NCBI GenBank assembly: GCA_029891345.1
Contig: CM056995.1
Location: forward strand, 81,345,895 to 81,409,894
Direction of reading: 5' to 3'
Source of the DNA: Dryococelus australis
Lineage: Eukaryota > Arthropoda > Insecta > Phasmatodea > Phasmatidae
Length of the DNA: 64,000 bases
Shown: positions 11,591-24,048 of the stretch, one piece after another
Layout of the letters: every line of letters begins with the position of its first letter
How positions within the stretch are numbered: position 1 is the stretch's first letter
The notes under the pieces: model-generated
Seen by the model: the letters and a program-made list of their open reading frames with translations, nothing else
Databases searched by the model: none
What the model was told of the DNA's origin: nothing
Program-made: the position numbers and the translations under genes

Positions 11591-12313
11591 CAATGAATAA
11601 AACAATCTACATGGTAGATAAAATAATTTCATCACAAGTCGGGACAAACAGTAATGCTAACTTTGAAACTCACAATCAAAGCTATGTGTAGGATGGAGCT
11701 GAAGTCCTCTAATCATCATTGTTAAAAAGCATCATGCAAAAATTGAACTCTAAATGACATTTCTCAAAGGGGTTGAGCACCCCTGATGAGTTGGAGAAAC
11801 AAGTGGCTGCATGAGTCCTGGTCAATGTCATGTAGGTAGACATCCAAATGAATGAGGCAATGTGTTTCATGAATGTGTATGCTTGATGTAATAATTGCCG
11901 TGAACTTGGTTTATTGTAAAGGTTGTGCATGTGTCATATTTGTACAATATTATCAACTTTGCCTAATGGCTGATACTACTTATTTCTTACATTAGTTTAT
12001 TAGCATCTAATTTTAGATGTTGCACTATGGTGTACTTACAGGCCACAAGATGCTACCTCAACTGAAAACATGTAATTTCCTGTTATTAACTATTATATTC
12101 CTCACAGTTTTTACTAAACAGAGCAAAAGAAATGAAATGAATGGTGTATTATGAAATGGAATTTTTCACTTCATTCAAACATTCCTGGTGTTTTATTCTG
12201 TCGTCTGTTAAAAGTTTCATCCTTCTAAAAATGTATGTACTTGACGCTTCACACTAAAGGGCCTACAATTAACATTTTATGTTACACATTTAACTGTATT
12301 GTTTGTTTTACAG
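11591..12313. other. AT-rich sequence up to the ferlin exon
   Basis: Intron sequence, with polypyrimidine-like text before the acceptor ending ttgttttacag at 12313. No other feature seen. Confidence 0.5.
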
Positions 12314-12465
12314 GGATGGCTACATGAAGTGGCGTGACACTGAAAAGCCTACAGACATCCTCATGAACTTGTGTGAACACTACAACATACAGGGTCCTGT
12401 GTACACAACAGACCATGTGATACTGGGTAGCTGGGATGGGCAACCTGGGAATGAACCAGATCCTA
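12314..12465 (+). CDS. Ferlin (otoferlin-like), internal exon 1 of 6 seen in this window
   Basis: Ferlins are C2-domain proteins with a C-terminal membrane anchor that act in Ca2+-dependent vesicle fusion and membrane repair. This 152-nt exon encodes DGYMKWRDTEKPTDILMNLC and then GPVYTTDHVILG, matching the otoferlin segment [20 protein letters not shown] between C2E and C2F. The acceptor is tttgttttacag and the donor CCTA|gtaagt. The exon enters in phase 2 and leaves one base (A) that joins TC of the next exon to give Ile. The preceding exon should encode the C2E end and was not found in the upstream 12.3 kb, so the gene is cut by the window or has a long upstream intron. Drosophila misfire and vertebrate otoferlin are the nearest remembered relatives. 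Confidence 0.85.
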
Positions 12466-13484
12466 GTAAGTATACTACTTTACAACAGAATGGTACAATT
12501 GGTTCTTTGTGACAGGTGACAACCGTTATTACTTTATATAAAGTAGATGAACCAGGGGCAATGTGTGTATTGTGCTGTTTTCTCCTGACAGTGACTTTGC
12601 CATATTTTCACACTAACAAGTACGGTACATAATTTGGAGCATGTAAATAGAGCCTATCAGCAGCTTAGTACCAATTTATCATTGTAATTTTGTAGTGCCA
12701 CAACTGCATTGTGAAACCAAAGGCGGTAATGTTACAAAAAGTCATGTTTTTGAGTAATGTGTTTGAGCTTAGTTAAGAACTTCCTTTACTAAGAATACTG
12801 CAAAGTACAATTAACTAAGGTAGGAAGTACAAACATTTGAAAATATGGAAATACATATTGTATTTTAACATGAAATATTGCTTTTTTTTTTTCTTACTTG
12901 TCAAAATATAATGAAACTACTAAGGAGAGCTTGTGTGCATGATGAAACAGTTACTATTTTCCATAATAGCTTCATCATAAATTTTTATAGGATTTTTGGG
13001 GTAAAGTGAAATCACCCTATGAAAAAATCTTGAATGTTAATGTATATAATTTAACATTATAGTCATTTCATGGTTCCTTCCAACTATACTGAAGCTCTGC
13101 TTAAGTTCTACTTCTAGGATATTCCTCTGCTTATGTAAATAAATGATGCATGGATGGTTTGGTCATCAGAGGGAATTGAGGTTTTTAGGGTTGGAATGGT
13201 TCATTGATACTTTGCCTTGGGCACCACCACAGAGAGCACGAGGGATGCAGGGTGTGTGGTCGACAGCCCTAAATGTGGCCCCCTCCGATGTAAAGCATCT
13301 GTTGATTATGATGTTGACCTGTAATCCTTATGCGTAGGCTAGTGAGAGGTGTTTCGCCCCACTCAATGTTTTGCTCATTCCCGTTAAAGATAGTTTCAGG
13401 CCATCTCTACACCTTTTGCAAAATTATGAAAAATCATGAAAATAGATAAACAGCCATTAAGCGGCTGGCCAAATAACACATAAG

Positions 13485-14074
13485 CATTTCAGTTGCACAA
13501 CAATTTATTTCCACATTTCTTCCTCCAAGGAGGCTGTGACAAATGGTTCTCCACTAGGCTCGGAAAGCTCTGATGCGAACAAGAGGCACAAAAAAGCCTA
13601 AATGATAATTATGTGAAAATTAAGCCCCAGCCGTGTAAAAAAAAATGGACTGGGCTGAGGGAGGGCGCTATCTCTGGTTAAAGATGAATTACTATTGAAA
13701 ACTAAATGGTTAGACACGGACGTTCGTTCCACCCAAGTACAAAGATGCTACTGAATGTGGCTCACGTAGGAACTGGCAGTTGTGCACCTCATTCCCACGT
13801 GAACACATGAAAAACACTTAAATATAAATACACAATGATGAATAAAATGGAATGAACATATCTCTCACTGATGACTGAATGGAACAGATGAGCACATGTA
13901 AACTTTATTAAAATTACATGATTTTGAAAAATATATAAAAACTGTAACACTTTACACTTATGTTTAGATGTAATGCATAACCTCAATTTCTGGTGTTTTT
14001 GATGAGAGCTTGTGTTGTCCAATGTTCAAAGTTTGCAACATGTGTTACGTTCAGTTATTGTGGAGATTACTAAG
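13485..14074 (-). repeat. 0.6-kb repeat, probable LTR of Gypsy-like element B (distal copy)
   Basis: Matches 21,208-21,814 along its length, starting catttcagttgcacaacaat and ending in tattgtggagattactaag. The two copies bracket gag and protease fragments on the minus strand, so they are most simply the two LTRs. Seen on the minus strand, AATAAA-like text lies near the distal end. The copies are clearly diverged, so the insertion is old. Confidence 0.6.
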
Positions 14075-15755
14075 TGTGCGCTGCATGGAGATTAAGAACA
14101 GTAATATTCCTGCGTGAACGCCGTCATAAAGAGACACTATAAAATGATACAGAAAAATCTAAAATGTAAAACAATATTTATATTATTTGTACCACTTTAT
14201 TTTCATATATAAAAAGTTTTACTCTGCGTGCATAGCACTTCCTCTTATGTGAACCCCGTAGTTAGCCATAGTAGGTCCGTGCGACGCTAGCCTCGGTGTA
14301 GTCGTTGTAGGAGGTCTGGGGAAGTAAGACGCTGTCACATATGCACTACAAACTTTTTGCACTGATGTAGATTACCATAGCTCTTTATTAGTATATCAGT
14401 TAACCTTTCCTCGCATATGTTTTTGCCAGATAATTTCCCCAGCATTATGCTTCCGCTTAAATAAATAATTTGTGCCCTTGTGGCTTTTTGAAACCTAAAC
14501 GAGGAGAAAGGGAGATAGATGTCGGAGAGGTCATACGACCCACACAACTTGAATCAGGCGCCATCCGCCTATGCTAAAGACGTTTCATTGAAATTTATGT
14601 ATTATTGCTGCGTGCAATTTTAAGGGCTTTATTTTTATTTATGTATTCAAGGGTATTTTTCATGTTAAATTATTTTACGGCCACATCTTTTGCGACCACA
14701 TGGCTCATAGCCGCCAAGTCGATATCTGCGCCATTCATGCAGTTTGAGGGTTTATTTGTGTAGTATCATGTGCGCCACAATTTTATTCAGGGTTCAATGT
14801 ATTTTCATGTCATTGATGATTTGTATGTCTGACCATGCGGTAATTTCCCATGTCTGATTCTCTTGCCATCTGGCATGCTAGAGGCTGAAAACCGATTCAA
14901 TCAGCAACGGAATAATTTTTCCAACCAGAATCTGCCATCTTTGCGGAGAAATACACCATTTTCACTTGCACCACGTGCTCTGCTGTAGTACTTATCCAGC
15001 GGCATCCGCACCATCTAATACTGCTTTCACGTGCTTGCATATTTATTGTGACCACTCATGCCGTGCCCCATCATTTCCCAAGGGTATTTATGTGATTGTA
15101 TGTAATTTTGTACGGTGACATTATTTCCATCCTAGCCGGCTATGTGTATAAGCAGTCACCTCACTAACCATGTGCAGCAAGACGAGCCCCAACGAGTCCA
15201 CGTTAGTGATGCCAAATAATCTCACGTGTGTATGTGACTTGTTCATTTTTGTCTCATTTCATTATTCTCTGCGCCCTATCTTCAGGGAAAATCGTTAGTC
15301 CACCCTAGCAGCTGGCGACCCTCTTCCCTTGTGAAGATTGTGTTTTCAAACACCACAAAGAAGTCATCCACTTAGGAAATGCACTAGAGTAATTGCGGGC
15401 TGGGCAGCACCCAACCGGAGTTGGCTAGACACGACTGAGAGTAATTCACTAATAAAATTCTGGCACATTACTTTGTATGAGTGGTAATAATAAAAAGGAA
15501 GTAGTACAGTGTAACAAGTGTTTCTCTTTTTGTAATAACAGCTACCTCTTGCCATTGTTTTCTAAAAGTTTAGTAATGATGTTTAGTATTTTAAAGTGTA
15601 TCGTAAATATGCTCGAGTGAGATGGACACACAGAACCCACAGCATCCCTGAGAACCCTGAGTCTCAACAGTGTTGTGAGTGGGAAACACCACTGGTGCCC
15701 TCATCAGTAAGTAATGTGTGTTATCGATCATCTCGTGTCTCACCCGACGGCGTCA
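14075..15755 (+). repeat. 1.68-kb LTR-like repeat, copy 1
   Basis: Matches 33,708-35,393 over its whole length. It begins tgtgcgctgcatggagattaag (copy 2: tgcccgcggcaccgagattaag) and ends gacggcgtca (copy 2: gaccgcgtca), a TG...CA form typical of LTRs. A TATA-like tgtataagcagtcacc lies at about 15,147 in a conserved setting. No coding frame is shared. No matching 5-bp flanks were found, so a solo LTR is a reading, not a proof. It lies between the protease of element B and B's distal LTR. Confidence 0.6.
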
Positions 15756-15861
15756 GTAGTAACGGCGTGGGCTGTTACACAGGCGCTTCAGTGGTGAGCA
15801 ATATGCTGTGCTCTGCCACTGTTGTGCGGCGTAGCAAGTCTGCTTCTGTAAACACATTCGT

Positions 15862-16379
15862 TCATTTAGGAACCATTGCATGACATCTCAGAATTCCGGT
15901 GGAACAGAATGATTTAGCTCGTCCAGCTGCACTTCCGACGCAGTCCCAGTTGGTCAGTGATCTAGGTTGTACACAGTTGGCGGCTCTTTTTGCCCAAAAT
16001 GTATGTGATGCCCTTCTGGTTCGACCACTGTGTTTTGTTCTGTGAGCCATGGCACTCCTAAAATTACATCTTCTGTGATGTCGTCCAACACACACGCAAT
16101 AGTGAAAGTTTCAATGTCCATTATGCGTACTGTGATGTTCATGTCTCTTGCTATCTCGCGAGTGTGTAGGCCGGTGGCTAATTGAACAACTTGTTACGTG
16201 GGCCTGATTTCACTGACATTTAATAAACTGGTGCGTATGAAGTTATGTGAGGCTGTGGTGTTGATGAGGGTTCTGCATGGATGATTATTGATGAGTACTG
16301 AGATGCGAATAAAACTGCTGGTGAAACCTATGATCTGTGACAAATGTATCTGCTGGGATTCGGGGTCGGTCACTGTCAC
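15862..16379 (-). pseudogene. Aspartic protease pseudogene of Gypsy-like element B
   Basis: Two overlapping minus frames form a retropepsin. The first (from 16379) has RISVLINNHPCRTLINTTAS followed by HNFIRTSLL, where the catalytic triplet would be Asp-(Ser/Thr)-Gly but the sequence reads Asn-Thr-Thr. The second (from 16142) has DITEDVILGVPWLTEQN, the conserved C-terminal GxPWL region. The Asp and Gly changes and the frameshift indicate a dead enzyme. It is distinct from the family A protease in sequence. RT and integrase should follow downstream; instead the 1.68-kb LTR-like repeat begins about 110 bp later. Confidence 0.7.
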
Positions 16380-16407
16380 TGTCAGTGGCGTTTATTCCAT
16401 AGAAGCA

Positions 16408-16966
16408 AGGTAAGCAATACTTACCCTATACATATTAGAAATTTTTGACCCTTTATAGTTTTCACCTTAACTTTAAATTTAAACACATTTAATTCTGAGT
16501 TTCCCATTTCCGATTTGAGAAACAGAGTTTTCGTAACTCCCATACTGTACACACATAGTGCTGCTATCTAGTATTTATTTCCACAAACGGGAGCGACTAG
16601 CAATGAATCGAACTCGCAAGCGAGTTACCCTGCCGCGTTCCTTCAGCAGGGTAAGCAGTTGTTCTGTTTGCATCCTTCAGTCCTCTTTTTTCCTTGGAAA
16701 GTGGATGAAAATATTCGGAAAAATGGGAGTTTTTTTATAATTTGTAATATACTCTCTAAACAATATTCAGTTTAATTATTATTACATTCATTTCGTTTCC
16801 GTTTTTTTACTAATGTTAGGTATTATAAAATGGTAAATACATTTAGAGGGTAAGCAAAGTTGGAAGTTTCGTTTGTTAGTAGAAATTGAAAATGTAACCA
16901 CAACGCGGCACTAGCAAATGTTATCTAAAACACTCAAATATGTAGGGCTATTGTATTGCTTACCCT
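16408..16966. mobile_element. MITE-like element with GGGTAAGCAATAC ends and internal copies
   Basis: The left end reads aggtaagcaatac and the right end, reverse-complemented, agggtaagcaatac. The core ggtaagca also occurs at about 16,650 and 16,852. The element sits between the protease and gag fragments of element B, which explains that gap. Target duplication is unclear. A hairpin (taccctgc...gcagggta) lies at 16,626-16,653. Confidence 0.5.
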
Positions 16967-17207
16967 GTTAAAAAACTCACTACACCCCACTGGTCACTGT
17001 TGACCTGGGACAGATGACGTCAGGCTGCTCTAACCCGTTTTGCCATTTCCCAGTGGTGACTTGCCCTTCCCCTCACTCATTGCTGGGTTCTCTCTGGTTG
17101 GACACTCATTGTTCCAACGCGGTCCTCCACACCATCATCAGGGATGTGGGGGCTGTTTCCCGCCATTATCCCTTGCGAGGGAGGACTGTGTCGGTAGATG
17201 TGTCAAA

Positions 17208-17253
17208 ATGATGGCGGGGCAGTTATCAAGTGAAGTTGGCAGACGTGGCAAGC
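17208..17253. repeat. 46-bp exact direct repeat, copy 1
   Basis: Identical to 18,300-18,345 (starts atgatggcggggcagttatc, ends gacgtggcaagc). It lies in the gag C-terminal part of element B; on the minus strand it encodes a CHVC-start sequence that could be a decayed zinc knuckle. Confidence 0.9.
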
Positions 17254-17334
17254 TGTTGTTGTTGTTGTTGTTGTGACATTGTTTGTTGATGTGTTCATGA
17301 CAGTACCTCGTCATGCTGTTTCACTGTTGCATTT

Positions 17335-17607
17335 TTACCCTCGAAATATCCATTTTCCCATTGCAGATGCACGGTTTCGCGATAGTGGCGCATCTGGGCT
17401 GGGATGCTGGAGTCGAGTAACATGACGGCTTGAATGACATCTTGCTATAATGGGCACTAGGGCAGTGTGATATTCCACACGTGCGGTACTCACGGCAACT
17501 TCAAATATGTCTTTCAGCAATAATTCTGGATGATATATTCTGATGAGGCTGACTTTATGTGTAACAAAGTTGTACAATGACTCTTCTCCTTTTTCTTCCA
17601 AGATCAC
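17335..17607 (-). pseudogene. Gag C-terminal fragment of Gypsy-like element B
   Basis: The 90-codon minus frame starts MILEEKGEESLYNFVTHKVS and continues RIYHPELLLKDI, which has the pattern of a Gypsy capsid C-terminal half (short helix, E-S-L-x-x-F-V, then a P-E motif). It continues the capsid fragment at 19,886-19,500, whose last residues are LRGDARMW. The 1.9 kb between them is an insertion. Gag forms the virus-like particle of the element. Confidence 0.65.
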
Positions 17608-17639
17608 GCAGCTGCGTGCTCCTATTGTCCATTCCTGAT

Positions 17640-19490
17640 TGGAAACGACTTATGAAAATCAACCTTTGAAAAAACACACTAGGCATAATAACATGTCAAC
17701 CTGTTTTTTCAATAACCTGTATTCCACAAATATATAACACTGTGGTTAACTTTAGAGTACTGTATTATTGAATAAATGAACCTTTACCTTAATATCTTCT
17801 ATAACTTGTAATTTTTATTTCTTCTTTAAATATGAATTAACAACAGCAAGAGCAGCAATGTGTTGGCAACGGGCGGTAAGAAATAGTTTACAGTTAAAAT
17901 ATTATTTTAATCTGGTTTTTTAGTATACTATTTGTAAATCAAACGATGCCTATTGAAATATTGAAATATTTAGGTAGCACCGATGGCAACATATCTCATT
18001 TTTGCAGTTTAAAATAACAGCGAAAAATATTGTGTGTATGCCGTAATGGTACGGTGTTGTTTAATCGACTGTGAAAGCAACAGCAAAACTGTCTGCTGGG
18101 CGAGACTTGTCGCTCTCTCTGTCTTTCTTCGTCTCTTTCACTCGTAAAATTCCACTTCGCTAATTAGCCATGAAATTATACATGTTTTTAATTGTAGCAT
18201 ATTTCATACTTATTGCAGGGAAATAATGATTTTTGAATTTGTAATTTACAACTGAAAAGAGATTTCAATGTTTGAATACTTGTTTTAATATATTTAGATA
18301 TGATGGCGGGGCAGTTATCAAGTGAAGTTGGCAGACGTGGCAAGCCATGACATGGCGTGTTGCTTTTTGCCAAACGAAACGTAAATTATTCTTACTCCGA
18401 AAAATACTTCAAATTACCACATCACGTTTGTAGACTTGTTTTTTAAACCTACCTAGGCAAGTTACAATGTTGTGATAAATTTGTGTTCTATGGCAGTAAT
18501 AATAATTACTGTGACGTGTGTTTCGTTAATCATTGCGTCTGTGAAATGGCACTCCTTTGTGCATCGTGGTTGATACGCTGGCCGTGTGTACACGTCTGTT
18601 TATATATCACAACGTTGTACCTTTGCCCTAAGGGGTTTGAAACACAGTCGTGTAACGTAATTAGCCACAATCCCAGAAGAAAAATACTAAGCCCCGCCTG
18701 ATAAATTTCAATAAACGTAATAAACAGTAAGTAGCAATACATAGAAATATGAGAGGAGTAAAAGTTATCGTAGGCTTATTTGTGTGCATGTTCACCACTA
18801 TCTTTTAAAGTTTGTATAACAAAAATGAGCAACACGAGTTGCGTGCTTAAATTTAATGTGCCTTTTTTGTTTGACTGGTTGTTCCTTCGTTTTAATATTT
18901 ATTCCAACTGAGGTTGTCCTTTTAAAGAAATGACCCAACACACCTCAATAACAAAAGGATAATTAGTACAGCCCTTTACCTCGCAGTTGTAACAGTGTTA
19001 AACACAGTTGTGGAAAACAAATATGTTAATGTAAAATAACTGTAAGAACTGTCGTCAATTCAGGCATTTTTAAAACGTCATAAAGCTGACCTAAATAATG
19101 TTAAAGGTCTAAACTGTTATTCATACGGAATGGTTTTTGGAATATGACAGAATTTTTTGAAAAGTTGTAAACAGTAAACAACACATTTGACAGGTATAAA
19201 AGTAGAAGTCACATTTCAATGTTTATTTTTAGGTGCAGCGAAAGTATACGAACATATGTACACGCACAATGGAATGTAAACATTGATTTTGACAGGTGCT
19301 ACATGGCAATCACATGGCAATGCTTGTTTACATTTGGCGGAAGGATACAAAACAGGCCTGCAAGTAGATATTTAGCAGGGCTCCGAGAAAGTTGCTTCCA
19401 ATGGGGAATGGACTATAGTGATGTGAAAGTGCCGGCAAAATGGCACGTGAAAGTGCTGCTGAATTTCGCCCAGGTGATACCGTAGTGAGT
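17640..19490. mobile_element. Unidentified 1.85-kb insertion splitting element B gag
   Basis: Defined by the break in gag between 17,607 and 19,500. AT-rich, without a recognisable frame. It contains the second 46-bp exact repeat. Ends and target duplication could not be fixed. Confidence 0.45.
18300..18345. repeat. 46-bp exact direct repeat, copy 2
   Basis: Identical to 17,208-17,253, 1092 bp away in the same orientation. Flanks differ immediately on both sides. Confidence 0.9.
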
Positions 19491-19499
19491 TATTCCCCT

Positions 19500-19886
19500 C
19501 TACCACATTCTTGCATCACCTCGTAGGCATTCACCAATGCTGTTTAGCCAGTCATCTTCATCAATGCCATAGCAACTGAGCTGGTTTGCACAGTTTTGAA
19601 GAAATACCACTGGGTCCTCACTTACCTTGCCGGAGTACATAGGCAGAGAATGAAACCTGGCTGGTGTCGTCATGGCTGAATTGGCAATTGTGCACCCTGC
19701 TGGAGCATGTGGTGTGGTGTGCGTAACTGTAGCATTGTCCACTGGAGCCATGACTGTTGGGAATATTGGCGTGGAGTGGGCGAGGGGTGTGGCTATTGTT
19801 GCTGTCTCCGTGCACCACAACTGTCTAGCCACATGCCATTCTTCTGGTGTAACAAACTGATGATGTGCACCCTTGCCAAAGGACAC
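19500..19886 (-). pseudogene. Gag capsid N-terminal fragment of Gypsy-like element B
   Basis: A 128-codon minus frame. The end reads FHSLPMYSGKVSEDPVVFLQ, then YGIDEDDWLNSIGECLRGDARMW. This is the retrotransposon gag (UBN2/Retrotrans_gag type) pattern: P-x-Y/F-x-G, E-D-P, F-L, then W and L-x-G-x-A-x-x-W. The start is Thr/Ala/Pro-rich. The downstream half of the domain lies at 17,607-17,335. There is no related frame in family A at this level of similarity, so B is a separate family. Confidence 0.75.
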
Positions 19887-19889
19887 ACA

Positions 19890-21207
19890 GTTGATGATTT
19901 TTCCTCCTACTCCTGGTCAATGTTGTTGCTGACTAGTCAGCTGTGTTGTGAAGTTCACAATGAGTGGTTCTGTTCTGACGTTGGTGAGTTGTCTGGAATT
20001 TGTGGGTGATGTGTGTTACTACAGCGGGTACAGTCAATGAAAAATTTTTCTCTTAGTGTAGCTCGTTCTTGTGACGATACACATTTCTCGTGATAGACTC
20101 AGCGGCACCAAGTGCACGCAAGTGTTGCTGCTTCTACTCGATAACACCAATATAATTTGCACATTTTCCCAAGGTTCGCCTAAAATGCATTGGTGAGTGT
20201 CCATGATTAGTTTGAAAGCCGGCGCATGTGCAGAGTGTGAGCACGCGAACAGAGTTGACAAAGATCTGGACCTGTCAAGGTTTCATGCACCATCCACACA
20301 TCCTCCAATGTGCCTATGATGGTATGTCTCCATGCTTTTTTGCAGAGCTTAGCGTTCACCTTTCCACGTCAGCTCGCAGCTGGCGAGTTGCGGCAGCATC
20401 ATGACATATGCAGGTGTTATTTCTTAAAAATTCCAGCGAAAATGGATGTAGTGGCGACATGGGGTGCAAACATTTCACACACAATGATGGAGAATTACCA
20501 TTCACTGTCTGCCAGTCCAATGTCCGAGGTCGTTTGTGCAATGCGGTTGACGCGGCGGAAAAGCCATCACGAAGTCAGTTATTGTTTTCGCTGGGCCATA
20601 TGGTCACACAGCTTGTTGCTGTCACCCAAGCGCCACAGCACAGTCTTCCGCTGCTGGTCTTCCCCAAGATGGTGGTGGGGTGGCTGATATCACTGGTGCT
20701 GCAATGATCAATGATGCTGTGTGTGCAGGCCCTAAATCTAGGATTGTCCTCGTTGCTGGGAAAAAGGGCGATTTCTGGCGCAAAAATTCTGGTGCCATCG
20801 TGCTGATGTTTTCTGGCCCCAAATTTGCAAGGAAAAGGCATAGGATGGTACAAATGACATAGAAAAATGTTGCCAGTAGCAAAAGTGCATGTGAACCAAC
20901 AGGTACAGCAGATCCTACACACGTGAACACACATAAACACACGTGGTTACAAAACATGAAACACTGGGAAAATTACAAGGACATGAAATTACACTTTAAG
21001 GAATTACAGAACATGGAAATACACTGGATACAGGAAATAGCATTGAGTTGAAAGATGTATGTGGCAAGAATGAGATTACTGGTAACTTGTGCGCGACATG
21101 TGACATAAGTGGGTTGGGTTTTGAATCATGCCTTAAGGTGCGGGAAAATGATGAAAATGTTGAGGGAGGGAATTGTCACACGGAAAGGCACCAGTTGATG
21201 TGAGGCA
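19890..21207 (-). other. Leader region of element B
   Basis: Between the proximal LTR-like repeat and gag. Short overlapping frames on both strands (20.3-20.95 kb) show no domain. Just inside the repeat, the minus strand has tggtgcctttccgtgtgac near 21,194, which could be a decayed tRNA primer-binding site. Confidence 0.35.
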
Positions 21208-21814
21208 CATTTCAGTTACACAACAATTTATTTCCCAGTCTTCCTCCGAGGAGCACTGACAAATCGTTCTCCACTAGGTTCGGAGAGATCCAATGCAGAC
21301 AAAAGGCACAAAAAGCCTACATGATAATACGTGGAAATTATGCCCCAGCCATGTAAAAAACGGACTGAGCTGTGGGACGGCACACTCTCCGGTTAAAGAC
21401 GAATGATATGTTCTCGTATTGATAAAAATTACTAATGAAAACTAAATGGTTAGACAAATATGATGTTGGCCGGAGAGGCCGCATGTGGACATCTGTCCCA
21501 TCAAGTAGAAAGACGCTACTGACTGTGGCTCGTGCGGCACCTGACAGCTTTGTACAGCATGAACACATAAAAACACACTTAAATATAAATACATATTGAT
21601 GAATGAAATGCAATGAAGGTATCTCTGCACTTGTAAACTTTATTAAAATTACATGATCATGAAAAATATATCAAAACAGTAACACCTTACACTTATGTTT
21701 AGACGTAATGCATAACCTCAATTTACTTGTGGTTTTGATGAGAGTGTGTGTTGATCATTGTTCAAAGTTCATAATGTGTGTTACGGTCTGTTATTGTGGA
21801 GATTATTAAGTTTA
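21208..21814 (-). repeat. 0.6-kb repeat, probable LTR of Gypsy-like element B (proximal copy)
   Basis: Pairs with 13,485-14,074. It starts catttcagttacacaacaat and ends tattgtggagattattaag. Being upstream of gag on the minus strand, it would be the 5' LTR. Confidence 0.6.
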
Positions 21815-24040
21815 ATTTAATGCGTGGAAAACTTGAAACACATACATAACAAAAAGATGCAAATTACCACGTGGCCATTACGTAGTATGTTCTATGCCGT
21901 ACATGTTTATGTTTGGCTGTGGCCTTTGGTTGTACTTACATTTTGTATGACGTTTTAAATGACAATAATAATGATAAACACTGAGCACAAATACAATAAT
22001 AACACTTCACGAAAACAAATAATAAACATTGCACAAATAAACAATAATAAAATTACTGAACTATTAATTAAAAAGGCCATGGAAAATAAAATGCACAATA
22101 CACGCACACACGGGGAACACTTGTACATGTAGTACTGCCCCCATGTGAGCGATGGGTGAACTGTTTGGACATTGCGGCTGGGGACGTGGCAAACTGTCTC
22201 GAGGGGACACCATGTGGGACACGTCAGAAAGCTTAACAGAGTCTAGAAAATTCCACCAAAGCGCCAGAGCACCACATTTGTGTGCACTCAGTGTAGTAAT
22301 ATTTTGCATAAGAACTATTTCTTACTAGGCATTACAAACAGACGTATTTTAAAAGTATTAATAATATTAATATTACATGTATATGTGATGGAATAGAATG
22401 TCAAGTGAGGAATCTAAAATTGAAAAGAAAATATTTCTTTTACAGAAGGAAAGAAATAAATGTATGTCATGTATGGTTGCCTTGTGTAACATAAATTATG
22501 TTGAATCTGCTAGATGTGAGATTTAGCTTAAACTATGTTGCAATATTATCTTTGCCATGAAAAAGTAAGCGATAACATTGATTTTCTCCGTGTGCTGGAA
22601 AGTGTTAATACAGCGTTACATTATTTTAATATTCGGCACAGTTTTGTCGTGCATTTTGAAATCAATCAACTTAAAATAGAACACAAAAAACATTTTTTTT
22701 ACAACACTACTTAAATGTTATCACATGCAACTATGTTTCTAAAATGATTAGTATTTTAGTACAAGATCAACATACTTAACATTACATAACAGTTCAAGCA
22801 ATACGAAATGAAAATTCAGTAAAACAAGAAAAAGGTTTCTGCTGTCAGCCTATCATTGCAAAAAATTGATGGGATCTGCTAGAAATTATCCATTGAAACA
22901 CTGGTGTACAAGAACATGATGCAGCAAACATTTATGAAAATGTCGACTGATTCAAATAAAGTTCACTTTTTCTCCTCAAGCAATATTACGGCTAGCAATT
23001 TAAATTGTACCACAGGTTCTTTTAATTTTATGTTTCGGACCACTGGTTGTACTTTCATGCACATTATATCTTATCTAGCAGATTAATTACAAGGTTCAAT
23101 ATTTTAGTGTTTCAACTTCTCTTCGTACTTTGATCCCAAGACTTTCAAATCAAATAATTTTGCAGATGGCTCGACAGAAACAATGAAAAAACTACTACAT
23201 CTTAAATTGGAACTGGCTTACATTAGGATGTGTAGTAACGTCGAATCCTCCACTCGAACTAGGGCCTTTCCAAAACCCGGATATCAGTCATGTGCTGCAG
23301 GAATCGTTGATGTCTTAATAGAATGGAACAGCTGGGCCTCCAGCCAAGGCCGACAACAGCGTTGCCGTACCTCAGTTTCCTTCACATCTACTCACGGACA
23401 TGTTACAAGCAAGAAGCACAATATTCTCCAAAAACCTTTCTTCATGTTCTCTTAACAATTACTGTGACGACATGTCCTTCTTGTGTTGATGATCCAAGAT
23501 AACAGTATCACTGTAGGAAATTTTGTGTAGAGAAACAAACTAGCCCAATGTAGGTTGCCAAACCCTAAGAGGAAACTGTTTTAAGCAGTCCAGAACTAAA
23601 ATAAATACTTTTGTCATAGTAACTTTACATATTAAACAAAACAGATGATACGGACTCTACTAAAAAATGTAAATAACATTGTCACAATGCAAAACGTAAA
23701 TATAAACAAATATTAAAATAATGTTAAACTTCTGGAGGATGAACAAGGAAATAAATAAATGAATTTAAAAGGACAAATTCTGGGCTTAACATATCAAAGC
23801 ATTTAGAATCAATCAGTAACAAGACATTTTACCACACTATCTTTTCCCCATTTTTGTTCATGTTATTTATAAATAAAATATTATAATTCAAAGATAAAAT
23901 ATGAGGAGAAGTTCAATTTAATAAAAAATAAGCAATTTTTATCTTAACAGAAGCATAAAATTTATGCACTATATTACATACCAGTATTTAGGGAACAACC
24001 AAGTAAGTCATACATGGGGCGACTTTTCAAAGGTTTGATT
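21815..24040. other. AT-rich intron sequence, no gene recognised
   Basis: Short frames at 22,904-23,455 show no known motif and no codon-level signal. Rich in A/T runs. Nothing else seen. Confidence 0.5.
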
Positions 24041-24048
24041 CAAAAAGT

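Noticed and set aside
1..12313. Search for the preceding ferlin exons (C2E end)
   Set aside because: No + strand segment with the expected motifs and splice sites was found; the exons are probably upstream of the window.
22904..23455. Two + strand frames (60 and 90 codons) in the 21.8-24.0 kb gap
   Set aside because: No recognisable motif or splice context; treated as chance frames in intron.
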